DNA from: an uncultured Christensenella sp.
GTDB lineage: Bacteria > Bacillota > Clostridia > Christensenellales > Borkfalkiaceae
NCBI GenBank assembly: GCA_910577375.1
Contig: CAJTLT010000006.1
Coordinates: forward strand, 27,242-91,241
Direction of reading: 5' to 3'
Length of the DNA stretch: 64,000 nucleotides
Of this stretch, positions 8,191 through 16,181 are shown in pieces (position 1 is the stretch's first letter; each line of letters opens with the position of its first letter). The translations under genes were made by a program, and so were the position numbers. Under the pieces are notes generated by a model. That model saw only the letters and a list, made by a program, of their open reading frames with translations, was not told the origin of the DNA and ran no database searches.

Positions 8191-9586
8191 TTTTTGCAAG
8201 CGCCCAATAGTAATCCATACGCGAAGGGTCCATTTCCTCTATCTTTTCGCCGTTCTGCACGGCAAGCCTTTCAAACTCGCCAAATCTTGCAATAAATTTA
8301 TCGATAGCCGAATGTAACGCGTGTTCGCAGTCTACGCCGGCAAGCCGGCAAGTGTTTACGGCTGAAAAAAGCACGTCGCCCGCCTCGTCGAAAACAGCCT
8401 CTTTATCCTCCGCGGCAAGCGCTTCTATAAGCTCCTTTACCTCTTCGAACAGCTTTTCGGAAGCCGATAACGAAGAAAGAAAATCCATTCCGCATTTTGC
8501 CGAACGTTTGCCCACCTTTTGCGCGCGCATACATGCGGGCATATTCTTAGGAACGGCAACAACGCTTTCGGAATAGGTGGACTGCCCTTTTTCTTTTTTC
8601 TTGTTCTTTTCCCAAACGCCCAAAGCCTCGGTATCGTCCGCCGCTTTGTCTTTGCCGAATATGTGCGAATGGCGGAAAATAAGTTTTTTAACAACGCGCG
8701 TAAGCGCGTCCGAACCTTTGAAATCCCCTTTATCCTCAGCCAGCACAGAATGAAAAGCCGCCTGCAACATCACGTCGCCCGTTTCCTCTTCCATTCCGTC
8801 AACGTCGCCGCGCTCAATCGCGTCCACAAGCTCGTAAGCCTCTTCTATCATATTGCCTTTAATGCTTTCGGAGGTCTGCGCTCTGTCCCAAGGGCAGCCG
8901 CCGGGTGCGCGGAGTATGCGGAGCATAGTTTCCAAATCGGCGTAATCGTAGCGGTCTTTTTTCAGAAATTCCCGCTCTTCAACCGCAACGGCGCAAGAGC
9001 CGTCATAATTTTTTTGTCTGTCAATTTCGTAAATTTTGATTTTTTTAACTTCGTTTCCGCGAATAAAAACACAATCAGTTTCTTCCCCGAAAACGTCGGA
9101 AAGCCGCTCTTTGACTTCGCTTGCGGCAAAATCGCAGTCGATATCGTAAACGCATACGGCACGGCAACTCTTCAAATGCTTAACTCCGTAAGCCGAAACG
9201 CACGTCGCTTCCCCACACGCAAGCTTTGCCGTATTATAAGCGTGCTGCGCCTTTGAAACGCTGTCGAAAACCTCGCAATCCTTATGTGCGGATAAGATTA
9301 TTTTACAAGCCTCGTCCTCGCAGACGGCTCCGTCAACGCAATAACATACGTCTGACTTCTTCGCCTCGTTCAACACCGCGGCGGCAAGATTTCTGTTGAG
9401 CGTATCGAAATTTCTGCTCTTTTCGTAAATATAATCGAGCGTTTGCACTTCGTATCCCTTCAAGCTGCCAAAACTTTCGCATTGTTCCGTGCGCGCGATT
9501 ATTTTTTGCGCATTGTCAAGCGCCGCCTTTGCTCTCAGCGTTAAGTCGCCTTCCGAAACCCCCAATCCTATCAGAGTGATTTTCAT
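8171..9586 (-). CDS. mazG: YabN-type fusion: tetrapyrrole methylase domain plus MazG NTP pyrophosphohydrolase
   Basis: 471 residues. Residues 1 to about 200 resemble the tetrapyrrole/SAM methylase fold found at the N-terminus of B. subtilis YabN, but the sequence is weakly conserved and looks divergent. The MazG part begins near residue 215 with LRAPGGCPWDRAQT, followed by the metal-binding EEAYELVDAIERGD and EETGDVMLQ, and a second copy of the MazG helix pair (EVKELIEAL, EAGDVLFS). MazG hydrolyses NTPs and is associated with removal of damaged nucleotides. The gene order spoVT-yabM-mazG equals that of B. subtilis. It overlaps the flippase gene by 71 nt, unusually long for this window. Confidence 0.9.
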   Translation of the reverse strand: MKITLIGLGVSEGDLTLRAKAALDNAQKIIARTEQCESFGSLKGYEVQTLDYIYEKSRNFDTLNRNLAAAVLNEAKKSDVCYCVDGAVCEDEACKIILSAHKDCEVFDSVSKAQHAYNTAKLACGEATCVSAYGVKHLKSCRAVCVYDIDCDFAASEVKERLSDVFGEETDCVFIRGNEVKKIKIYEIDRQKNYDGSCAVAVEEREFLKKDRYDYADLETMLRILRAPGGCPWDRAQTSESIKGNMIEEAYELVDAIERGDVDGMEEETGDVMLQAAFHSVLAEDKGDFKGSDALTRVVKKLIFRHSHIFGKDKAADDTEALGVWEKNKKKEKGQSTYSESVVAVPKNMPACMRAQKVGKRSAKCGMDFLSSLSASEKLFEEVKELIEALAAEDKEAVFDEAGDVLFSAVNTCRLAGVDCEHALHSAIDKFIARFGEFERLAVQNGEKIEEMDPSRMDYYWALAKNEVKKH

Positions 9587-10916
9587 TTGCGTTGCCTCTC
9601 TTTCCGTTCTTTCCGACCCTTACAATATACCAAAAATTCATAAGCATTGCAACCAAATACGCGCAGTTTGCAGACCACGCCGCGCCGCTTATGGAAAGAG
9701 TGGTAAACGCTATCAGTGCCGCGGTCAGCCCCACCCGAAGTATCGCGGAAGTCCACTGAGTAACCGTGCTTCTCACGGGCGACCCCAAAGCCGTGAGGCA
9801 CGCCGACGACGTCTGAACAAGCGATTCCGTAACCGAAGAAACCGCCATTATTCTTATAAGGTCGATTAAAAGCTGTTTTTCCGCGCCTTCGAGAGAACCG
9901 AATATAAGCCTTGTTGCAAGCGGCGCAAGAAAGAACAGCCCCACCGCCGCAGGCAAAGAAACCAAAAGAGTTATTAAAAGCGATTTGAACGCCTTTTTCT
10001 TTGCGCCCGCAAAGTTGCCGCTTTCCGCAAGCGGAGAAATCTGCGGCACGGAAGAAGCCGCAAGCCCGTAGGTAACCGAAACGGGCAGATTTATTATAGT
10101 TACCGCACAGCCGGAAAATATGCCGTAAAGCGCAGTCGCGTTTTCGTCTATCGCGCGCAAAAGCCTTACGGCGACTATACTTTCAACAAGCTGGGAAACG
10201 GGCAGCGCGATTGCCGTAAGCGTAAGCGGCACGGTAAAGCGCAAAATGCTTTTAACGGGCGCGGACGGAACGGCGTAAAGGGGCTGTCTGGTTCTTTTAG
10301 TAAAATACCATACCGCGGCAATCGCCGTAGAAATTATTTCGCTAACGGTAACCGCAAGCAAAGTCATTGCAACCGCCATTGCAAGGTTATCGCGGAACGC
10401 ATAAGAGAGCGCAACCCCGCATCCCACCTTTATAACCTGTTCCAGAACCTCGGTTGTCGCCGTTGGGAACATATTCCCTTTGCCCTGAAAATACCCGCGC
10501 ACCACCGAAAGCATTGAAACAAAGAAAACGGACGGGCACAAAAGCTTGCAGCAAAGAGCTATAGCAGGCTCCCCCTGAACGGCGGCAAGCGGGGCGGATA
10601 GAAGATACATAACCAGCGCGCCTATTATCCCTATCACGCCGTAAAGACGGAAAGCCTGCCTTTCCGCTCCTGCGCCCTTTCCCGAAGAAATAAGGCGCGA
10701 TATTCCGGTAGGTATTCCAGAGGCCGAAACGGTCAAAAGAATACAATAAAGAGGATAAACCATCTGGTATATCCCCATTCCCTCGCCGCCGAGTATGTTC
10801 GTTAAAGGTATACGGTAAACCGCGCCGAGAATTTTGGATATAAACCCGCCGAGCGAAATTATAACCGCGCCCGCAAGAAACGACTGCCCCGTTTTATTTG
10901 TTTTTTTTACTTTCAT
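9516..10916 (-). CDS. SpoVB/YabM-family polysaccharide flippase (MATE/MurJ superfamily)
   Basis: 466 residues with about 12-14 membrane segments. The N-terminus FLAGAVIISLGGFISKILGA followed by YRIPLTNILGGEG is the typical start of the SpoVB/YabM group within the MOP exporter superfamily. Members move lipid-linked saccharides across the membrane; SpoVB acts in spore cortex synthesis, while YabM is a vegetative relative. Position between spoVT and mazG matches yabM rather than spoVB. A basic, Asn/Arg-rich tail of about 25 residues is encoded by the stretch that overlaps mazG and may be dispensable. The start has GGAAG eight nt upstream. Confidence 0.85.
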   Translation of the reverse strand: MKVKKTNKTGQSFLAGAVIISLGGFISKILGAVYRIPLTNILGGEGMGIYQMVYPLYCILLTVSASGIPTGISRLISSGKGAGAERQAFRLYGVIGIIGALVMYLLSAPLAAVQGEPAIALCCKLLCPSVFFVSMLSVVRGYFQGKGNMFPTATTEVLEQVIKVGCGVALSYAFRDNLAMAVAMTLLAVTVSEIISTAIAAVWYFTKRTRQPLYAVPSAPVKSILRFTVPLTLTAIALPVSQLVESIVAVRLLRAIDENATALYGIFSGCAVTIINLPVSVTYGLAASSVPQISPLAESGNFAGAKKKAFKSLLITLLVSLPAAVGLFFLAPLATRLIFGSLEGAEKQLLIDLIRIMAVSSVTESLVQTSSACLTALGSPVRSTVTQWTSAILRVGLTAALIAFTTLSISGAAWSANCAYLVAMLMNFWYIVRVGKNGKRGNANENHSDRIGGFGRRLNAESKGGA

Positions 10917-10965
10917 AGTGCTTCCGAATTATTTATCGCGCGCATAAACCGCAAAGAGAGCGGTT

Positions 10966-11511
10966 TTACTCGAATTGTCCCGCAAGTATGTTTGCGGATA
11001 ACTGCGCAAGTTTGCAAGCGGCGGGTTCTATCTTAGCGCCCTTTTCGCAGGAAATAAGCGCAACCGCGCCCAAGCAATCGCCGTTGCAGACTATGGGAAC
11101 GATAATCTGCGCCGTAACCTCGGTTTGCTGCCCGTCGTAAATGGGAACGACGTCGCCGCCCTCAGCAGTGTTAGCGATATAACTCTTTCTGTCGCGTAAA
11201 ATCTTTTCCATATTGTCGGAAAGGTTTTTTCCGTCGAATTCTCTTTGACCTCTGCCCGAAGCGTGCAAAACGCCGTCCGTGTCGCATATCACGGCAACGT
11301 GGCCCGATAAATCGGAAAGAGATTTCGCCGTTCCCTCCGAAAACTTTTCAAGCGAAGCTATGGGCGAATACTTTTTGAGCATAAGCTCGTCCCTGTCCGT
11401 GAATATTTCCAGAGGGTCGCCCGATTTTAACCTTAAAGTGCTTCTTATTTCTTTGGGAATAACCACTCTTCCCAACTCGTCGATTCTTCTTACAATACCT
11501 GTAGCTTTCAT
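10966..11511 (-). CDS. spoVT: Stage V sporulation transcriptional regulator SpoVT
   Basis: 181 residues from the ATG at 11511, which is chosen because AGGAG lies directly upstream and the protein then begins MKATGIVRRIDELGRVVIPK, the classic AbrB-type swapped-hairpin DNA-binding domain of SpoVT. The remaining two thirds are a GAF-like sensor domain (VAVICDTDGVLHASGRG and QIIVPIVCNGDCLGAVALIS). In Bacillus SpoVT is made under SigG control and modulates forespore genes. A SigG-like promoter is visible upstream. A small hairpin (10947-10967) sits at the 3' end before the flippase gene, which may set the ratio between the two. Confidence 0.95.
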   Translation of the reverse strand: MKATGIVRRIDELGRVVIPKEIRSTLRLKSGDPLEIFTDRDELMLKKYSPIASLEKFSEGTAKSLSDLSGHVAVICDTDGVLHASGRGQREFDGKNLSDNMEKILRDRKSYIANTAEGGDVVPIYDGQQTEVTAQIIVPIVCNGDCLGAVALISCEKGAKIEPAACKLAQLSANILAGQFE

Positions 11512-11546
11512 AATTCTCCTAATACAGGCAAAATATGCCGTACAAA

Positions 11547-11576
11547 AAGTATGTGAAAGTAAAATTTTGTTATACG
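11547..11576 (-). promoter_or_regulatory. SigG/SigF-like promoter of spoVT
   Basis: Minus strand: CGTATA (11576-11571), 17-nt spacer, CATACTT (11553-11547). The known SigG pattern is close to TGAATA, 17-18 nt, CATACTA, so the -10 matches 6 of 7 and the -35 matches 4 of 6. The predicted start point near 11540 leaves the AGGAG site of spoVT intact. B. subtilis spoVT is SigG-dependent, which supports the reading. Confidence 0.5.
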
Positions 11577-11619
11577 CAAAAAAGAAAATCCCGAGTGCGG
11601 CTGTCCGCCGCACTCGGGA
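11577..11619 (-). terminator. Strong terminator between the cotF-like genes and spoVT
   Basis: Arms TCCCGAGTGCGG and CCGCACTCGGGA (11589-11600 and 11608-11619) enclose a 7-nt loop. On the minus strand they are followed by TTTTCTTTTTT. It ends the CotF-like transcript 18 nt after the stop codon. Confidence 0.9.
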
Positions 11620-11637
11620 AATCCTGAAATTCAAAAA

Positions 11638-11934
11638 TCAGTTGCCTGCTTTCAGGCACTTTTTCTGTTTTTTAAACGTATCGTTCGCATCGTCTATAAG
11701 AGTTTTGTTAGCGGGCTTAGGCTCGTAATACCCGCGCGAATTCATCTGGGAGAATATAAGAAACTGGTTCTCCGCCACGCCCAAAAGGTTTGTGGAAAAA
11801 TTTTTGCGCATCGATTTTGTGCTGCCCTCGTAAAGCGCCGTTGTGTAAATAGCCATAAGCTGTTTTTCACTTTCCAGCATATCCTGCAAAGCGTCTCTTT
11901 CGTTCAGCGTGCAATCGCTCTTTGTAAGTTTCAT
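11638..11934 (-). CDS. CotF-like spore coat protein, long form
   Basis: 98 residues, nearly all helical. It resembles the Coat_F family (ferritin-like helical pair): DMLESEKQLMAIYTTAL, then a region with FSQMNSRGYYEP, close to the usual EMNQRGWY segment. It is predicted to be a small structural protein of the spore coat. It follows the second CotF-like gene by 2 nt and ends before a strong terminator, so the pair is a two-gene unit. The protein lacks a signal peptide, as expected for coat proteins made in the mother cell. Confidence 0.8.
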   Translation of the reverse strand: MKLTKSDCTLNERDALQDMLESEKQLMAIYTTALYEGSTKSMRKNFSTNLLGVAENQFLIFSQMNSRGYYEPKPANKTLIDDANDTFKKQKKCLKAGN

Positions 11935-11936
11935 TT

Positions 11937-12125
11937 TCAGCCTCCTATAATGTTTAAAAGCGCGTTGTAACGCTGTTCGTGTTCATCCGCGATTTTGGTC
12001 ATGCATTGCGCCAAATCCATATCGGTGAGCGTTTTGGAATACGCCCTTGCCTTTTTGCAGATAAGACCTTCCGCCGTAAGCACGTCGGAAATGAGTTCGA
12101 GTTCTTTTGAAGTTATGTCCTGCAT
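11937..12125 (-). CDS. CotF-like spore coat protein, short form
   Basis: 62 residues: ITSKELELISDVLTAEGLIC and then DMDLAQCMTKIADEHEQRY, a helix pair like the N-terminal half of Coat_F proteins, here without the tyrosine-rich tail seen in its neighbour. The two proteins may pack together. The ATG at 12125 has GGAGG 8 nt upstream, but that site forms the 3' arm of a hairpin (12134-12163), which could hide it in transcripts that start further upstream. Confidence 0.75.
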   Translation of the reverse strand: MQDITSKELELISDVLTAEGLICKKARAYSKTLTDMDLAQCMTKIADEHEQRYNALLNIIGG

Positions 12126-12163
12126 AAAAAATACCTCCGCTCTTTTTATTGACAGAGCGGAGG
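12126..12163 (-). terminator. Hairpin that ends the upstream operon and masks the cotF ribosome site
   Basis: CCTCCGCTCT and AGAGCGGAGG form a perfect 10-bp stem with a 10-nt loop. On the minus strand it is followed by TATTTTTT, so it works as an intrinsic terminator 19 nt after the helical-repeat gene. The GGAGG in its 3' arm is also the only Shine-Dalgarno sequence for the gene starting at 12125. Confidence 0.75.
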
Positions 12164-12181
12164 CTTTTTATACAAAACTGT

Positions 12182-12973
12182 TTAACCTTGCGGATGAATG
12201 ATTTTAAAATAAGGGTCGTTTGAAAAATCGCGTTCTTTGGAATATTCCCCGCCAAGCGCCTCTATTGCGAATTTAAGCTCCTGATACTCAACGAAAGTTA
12301 TCCCCTCCTCGTCGATTTTATCAAGAAGATATGGCAACGCGCGTTCGTCTCCGTACGCCGCAAGATAGCTTGCGTGCATAGGGATATTATCTGCGTCTCC
12401 TCGGAAAGCTTTTATAAGAACGTCGAATATTTCGTCTGATTTTTTAACCGTTCTCGACATTATTTCAAGCATATATTCGGGGCAAATGTTTTTTCTGTAA
12501 TTTTCAAGAGCCTCTCCCGAAACCAAATCCGCGTTTTCTTTTATGTAATCCGCGCAGGTGTTTTTTATATCCGCGTCGTCGCAGGATATAAGCATTTCCA
12601 TATATTTGCTTAAAGCTCTCTCGTCCGCGCCGATAAGATTGAGCGCATATTCGCGCTCTCCCTGCGTGCCGTCCAAAAGCGGCAGCAAAAGCTCTGTCGG
12701 GCGGCGCGCCTCTATTTCCGCGCACAAAAAATCAGAAACGGGCGCCTCTTGCTTAATATGCGCCCTGAGGCATTTTACAATCTCCGCGTCGGTCATTTCC
12801 GCATAAAATTCACGCGGGGTCTTGCCCAGCGATTTAACAACGGTATCCCCGAACTTTTGATAAAGCTTAGGGATTATATCCTCCCACTCGTTTTCCTTGT
12901 ATTTGCCCGCATTTTTTGAAATGTATTCCGAAAGCTTTTCGTCAAACATTCCGTCGAAATCATAAAGCTTCAT
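12182..12973 (-). CDS. Hypothetical helical-repeat (HEAT-like) protein
   Basis: 263 residues, acidic, soluble and almost fully helical. Short repeating helix pairs (for example LLPLLDGTQGEREYALNLIGA and ALPYLLDKIDEE) suggest HEAT-like repeats. I recognise no enzyme motif. It is the last gene of a five-gene minus-strand operon and starts 1 nt after the TPR gene's stop, so it is probably made in step with that protein. It may be a scaffold or chaperone-like partner; this is only inferred from its neighbours (Hsp33 and a TPR protein). Confidence 0.6.
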   Translation of the reverse strand: MKLYDFDGMFDEKLSEYISKNAGKYKENEWEDIIPKLYQKFGDTVVKSLGKTPREFYAEMTDAEIVKCLRAHIKQEAPVSDFLCAEIEARRPTELLLPLLDGTQGEREYALNLIGADERALSKYMEMLISCDDADIKNTCADYIKENADLVSGEALENYRKNICPEYMLEIMSRTVKKSDEIFDVLIKAFRGDADNIPMHASYLAAYGDERALPYLLDKIDEEGITFVEYQELKFAIEALGGEYSKERDFSNDPYFKIIHPQG

Positions 12974-12974
12974 A

Positions 12975-14627
12975 TCAGTCCCCTATCAAAGAGTTTACCT
13001 GCTCTTTCGTAACCTCGAAAAATTCGTAAATTCCGTCGCCCGATATCTCCGCCGCGCGAACCTTTGAAACAAGATAAACCGCCGCGGTAAGAATTTCAAC
13101 GTTCTTTACACAATCCAGCCGCCCCTCGCCCGCAAGCTTAACATAAATCTCTTCGGCAGCCGCGGCAAATTCCTCGCCGAAACCGTCGTCTAAAATAGCG
13201 AAGTGCGCCAAAAGTCTCGCATATGCGCGTACGAAATATTTTTTCTTCGCTCTGTCAACGGTTAAAGGGCGCATCGTCACCCTTCTGTAAACGTTGCAGA
13301 TAACCACGCCGAAACAATCGAAAGCGTTGCGTTCCGCAAGCGAAGTAAGCATATCAAGCTTTATTCTGTCGTCTAAAAAAGCGTCCAAAAGCAAACCGCG
13401 CACGGTTTCGTCCATTTCCGCTTTTACGGCAACCTGACACGCAAGCAGCTGCAATTCTCCGCCCTTGCCTTCGTGCTCGTCAAAGCACCATTGCACGCAC
13501 AAAGACAAATCCACTTCTCTTGCGAATTTCCTTGCCGACGCAGAACTCAGCCGCATATATGCGGCAAGCACCTTTAAAGAAGATTCCCTTACTTCCGCGG
13601 GCAAGCGGTAAAAGTAGCTTAACTCCGTCATATCCCCGCTCTTTTCGACTTTGCGGGCTAAATTATAATAGTATTTAGCCGTCACCGCGTCGGGGTAAAT
13701 CGTCACAAGTCTGTCAAACGCTTCAAAGCTTTCTTCAATCATTCCCGCGTTAAAAGCGGAAACGGCTTTAAAATATAAAACGTTTAAATCGTATTCGAAT
13801 CCGTCGCCAAGCCCGCAAAACAACGAATAGGCGTCTTCGTGCATTTTGTTCTCGCAGCAAACGGTAGCTATTTTATAAACTTCGTCCGGTTCTTTAACCC
13901 CGAGGGATAAAAGCCTTTTCGCAAGCTCGCGCGCCTCTTCGGTTTTTCCCTCTTCCGTTTTGACCGCCGCAAGCGTCGTAAGCGCCTGAACGTCGTCGGG
14001 GCGGAATTTCAAAAGATTCAAACACTCCTGTTCCGCCTCTTCGGTTTTGTCCGCTATTATCTTGCACATCGCAACGTAGTTGCGCGCAGAAGAATATTTT
14101 GGATTGCCCTCGGCAACCTTGTCGAAATCCTCCACCGCAAGGTCGTATTCTCCCGCCTTCATATGCTCGATGCCGCTTGAAATAAACTCCGAACAATCCG
14201 CAAGCGCGGGGGGATAAACAAATTTCAAAGGGTTTTCCTGCGCTGATAAAAAATCTTTTATAATTTCTTCCCGCTCCGCGCCGTCTATTTCGTCGGTCTC
14301 CATTAAAAGCTTGTTATAATAAAAAGCCGAAAAATGCTCGTTTCCGAGGTTCATAAACCCGATTGCAAGCCCCTCGTAACAATCCGCAAGTTCGCCCGCG
14401 TCCGCGGTATCGAGATATCTGAACCAGCCGTTAACGCTCTTTTCGTAAAGCCCCATATCGTCGAAAATTTCGGCGTAAAGCATCAGCGCGTCCTCGTCGC
14501 TGCCGTGCAGACCCGCGTTTTTGTTGAGCATTTTCAACGCGCTTATATAGTTGTGGCTGTCAACCATATCCGCCGCGATAGAAATTAATCTGTCGTCGGA
14601 AAGGTCGATTGAAAACGTTTTCGCCAT
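12975..14627 (-). CDS. Tetratricopeptide-repeat protein
   Basis: 550 residues from the ATG at 14627, 1 nt after the Hsp33 stop; the longer frame that overlaps Hsp33 has no support. At least three TPR-like helix pairs are visible: MKAGEYDLAVEDFDKVAEGNP, then RPDDVQALTTLAAVKTEEGK, then FNAGMIEESFEAFDRLVTIYP. The C-terminal 250 residues are helical without clear repeats. No signal peptide. TPR proteins act as binding scaffolds; the partner here is unknown. Coupling with Hsp33 and a helical-repeat protein suggests a role in protein quality control, but this is a guess from context. Confidence 0.8.
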   Translation of the reverse strand: MAKTFSIDLSDDRLISIAADMVDSHNYISALKMLNKNAGLHGSDEDALMLYAEIFDDMGLYEKSVNGWFRYLDTADAGELADCYEGLAIGFMNLGNEHFSAFYYNKLLMETDEIDGAEREEIIKDFLSAQENPLKFVYPPALADCSEFISSGIEHMKAGEYDLAVEDFDKVAEGNPKYSSARNYVAMCKIIADKTEEAEQECLNLLKFRPDDVQALTTLAAVKTEEGKTEEARELAKRLLSLGVKEPDEVYKIATVCCENKMHEDAYSLFCGLGDGFEYDLNVLYFKAVSAFNAGMIEESFEAFDRLVTIYPDAVTAKYYYNLARKVEKSGDMTELSYFYRLPAEVRESSLKVLAAYMRLSSASARKFAREVDLSLCVQWCFDEHEGKGGELQLLACQVAVKAEMDETVRGLLLDAFLDDRIKLDMLTSLAERNAFDCFGVVICNVYRRVTMRPLTVDRAKKKYFVRAYARLLAHFAILDDGFGEEFAAAAEEIYVKLAGEGRLDCVKNVEILTAAVYLVSKVRAAEISGDGIYEFFEVTKEQVNSLIGD

Positions 14628-14628
14628 G

Positions 14629-15450
14629 TTAATTTTTAAAAAGCTCCCCGATATCCTCTGCGGTGAAACGGTAATCCGTGTTGCAGTAGTGGCAATGCAC
14701 CTCAACCTTACCGTCCTCTTCTATAATCTTTAAAAGCTCGCTTTTGCCGAGCGGCGTTATAACGCCCTCTATTTTCTTACGCGAACAGTTGCATTTATAT
14801 TCGGGGAAATAAAGATATTCTCCCCCTTTGCTATCTTGCGCAAAAAACCTTTTCATAATTCCGTCCGCGCCGTATTCTTTGAGCGCGGCTGTAACGCCCA
14901 CGAAATTCTGCATAACGTTTTCGGCTTTATCCATATTGTATTCGGCTGTGCTGGGCAAACATTGCATAACAACGCCGCCCGCAACGGAACACACCCCGCC
15001 TTCAACGTCAACCCCTATCGCAACCGCCGTAGGGATTTGCTCGCTTATATGAAAATACTGCATAAGATTTTCTGATATATCGTCACATTTAAGCGCGCAC
15101 ATGCCCGTAAACGGGCGGAAAAACCCGTCCTCTTTTATAACGGTCATCGTGCCGCCTTTGAGCCCGTTTTCCGCGCCCTCGACATATCCTCGGATATGTC
15201 CGTTCACGTCGCCGGAAACGCTCGCGGTCGCGCTGCCGTCGCCAGACTTAACAGTTATGGAAACAGCCCCGCGCTCGCTCTTTAAACAGCCCGCCATATA
15301 CGCGCACGCAGTCAAAAGCCCGCCGAGCATACGCGCGGATATATCGTCGAGTTTATGTATTTTTATAGCGTCGTTAACCATTTGGGTTGTATCGAGAACG
15401 GAAAGAGAAATCTGTTCGTCGTAAACGAGCTTTTTATATAATTTATTCAT
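14629..15450 (-). CDS. hslO: Redox-regulated chaperone Hsp33
   Basis: 273 residues from the ATG at 15450, which overlaps the methyltransferase stop as ATGA; the in-frame upstream codons would lie inside that gene. The N-terminal domain has ARMLGGLLTACAYMAGCLK, close to the usual LGR-type segment, and GHIRGYVEGAE. The C-terminal zinc switch is complete: CNCSR near residue 225 and CHYC near 258, the CXC plus CXXC pattern that releases zinc when oxidised. Hsp33 holds unfolding proteins during oxidative stress. Its place in a five-gene coupled operon is unusual enough to note. Confidence 0.95.
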   Translation of the reverse strand: MNKLYKKLVYDEQISLSVLDTTQMVNDAIKIHKLDDISARMLGGLLTACAYMAGCLKSERGAVSITVKSGDGSATASVSGDVNGHIRGYVEGAENGLKGGTMTVIKEDGFFRPFTGMCALKCDDISENLMQYFHISEQIPTAVAIGVDVEGGVCSVAGGVVMQCLPSTAEYNMDKAENVMQNFVGVTAALKEYGADGIMKRFFAQDSKGGEYLYFPEYKCNCSRKKIEGVITPLGKSELLKIIEEDGKVEVHCHYCNTDYRFTAEDIGELFKN

Positions 15451-16181
15451 AATTTCACCGCATAAAAACAAATTCTTTCTTCTTTGCCTCCGCCGAGATG
15501 CCCCTCGCTTTCCGCTCGGAACCCCGCACCTTGCAAAGCGCTTAATATGTCCGTTTCCCTATGGATATACTGCGTTTGCCGTTCGTCCTTTCTTTCAAAA
15601 AGTCCGTCCTTTCTCCTCGCAAAAAGCGTTATATCCATATCCACGCACCCGCCGTTCAACGTATTGAACCACATATATGCAACGTCGCCCCTGTCCTCTG
15701 CAAAAAGATTGTTGCCGAGGATATTTTTCAGCTTGTTTTCGGAACTGACGTCGAATATAAAAACGCCGCCCTTGCCCAGATTTTTATAGACGCGCGCAAA
15801 CGTTTTTTCAAGCTTTTCGGGCGGAATATAATTTATGCAGTCGTTAACCGCGGTTATAAAACCCGCCTTGAAATTAAGCGCCGTTTTGGAGATATCGCCC
15901 GAAAGAAATTCAATGCAATCCCCCTCTTTGCGGGATTGCTCAACCGCGGCGGAAAGCATTTCGGGGGAAATATCAAATCCCTTCACCGCGTATCCCGCTT
16001 TATAAAACGCGCGCGTAAAATATCCGTTTCCGCAACCGAAATCAGCCCCGCAAGCGCCTGCGCCCACGCCGTAAGCGCGCAGTTTTTCAATTAAATACTG
16101 CGACCATTGTTCATAGCCGCAGTCGTCGTTAAGGTATTCGAAAACCCCGCCAATAGCGGAATAAGGTTTCTTTACGTTCAT
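15447..16181 (-). CDS. Class I SAM-dependent methyltransferase
   Basis: 244 residues. The SAM-binding motif I is ADFGCGNGYFTRAF, followed by acidic motif II (VKGFDISPEML), and FITAVNDCINYI as the motif IV region. The start YSAIGGVFEYLNDDCGYEQW resembles the N-terminus of a large group of clostridial methyltransferases with unknown substrates. Both ends overlap the neighbours in ATGA junctions, so it is embedded in a translationally coupled operon with a membrane protein upstream and Hsp33 downstream. The enzyme class is sure; the substrate is not known. Confidence 0.85.
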   Translation of the reverse strand: MNVKKPYSAIGGVFEYLNDDCGYEQWSQYLIEKLRAYGVGAGACGADFGCGNGYFTRAFYKAGYAVKGFDISPEMLSAAVEQSRKEGDCIEFLSGDISKTALNFKAGFITAVNDCINYIPPEKLEKTFARVYKNLGKGGVFIFDVSSENKLKNILGNNLFAEDRGDVAYMWFNTLNGGCVDMDITLFARRKDGLFERKDERQTQYIHRETDILSALQGAGFRAESEGHLGGGKEERICFYAVKL

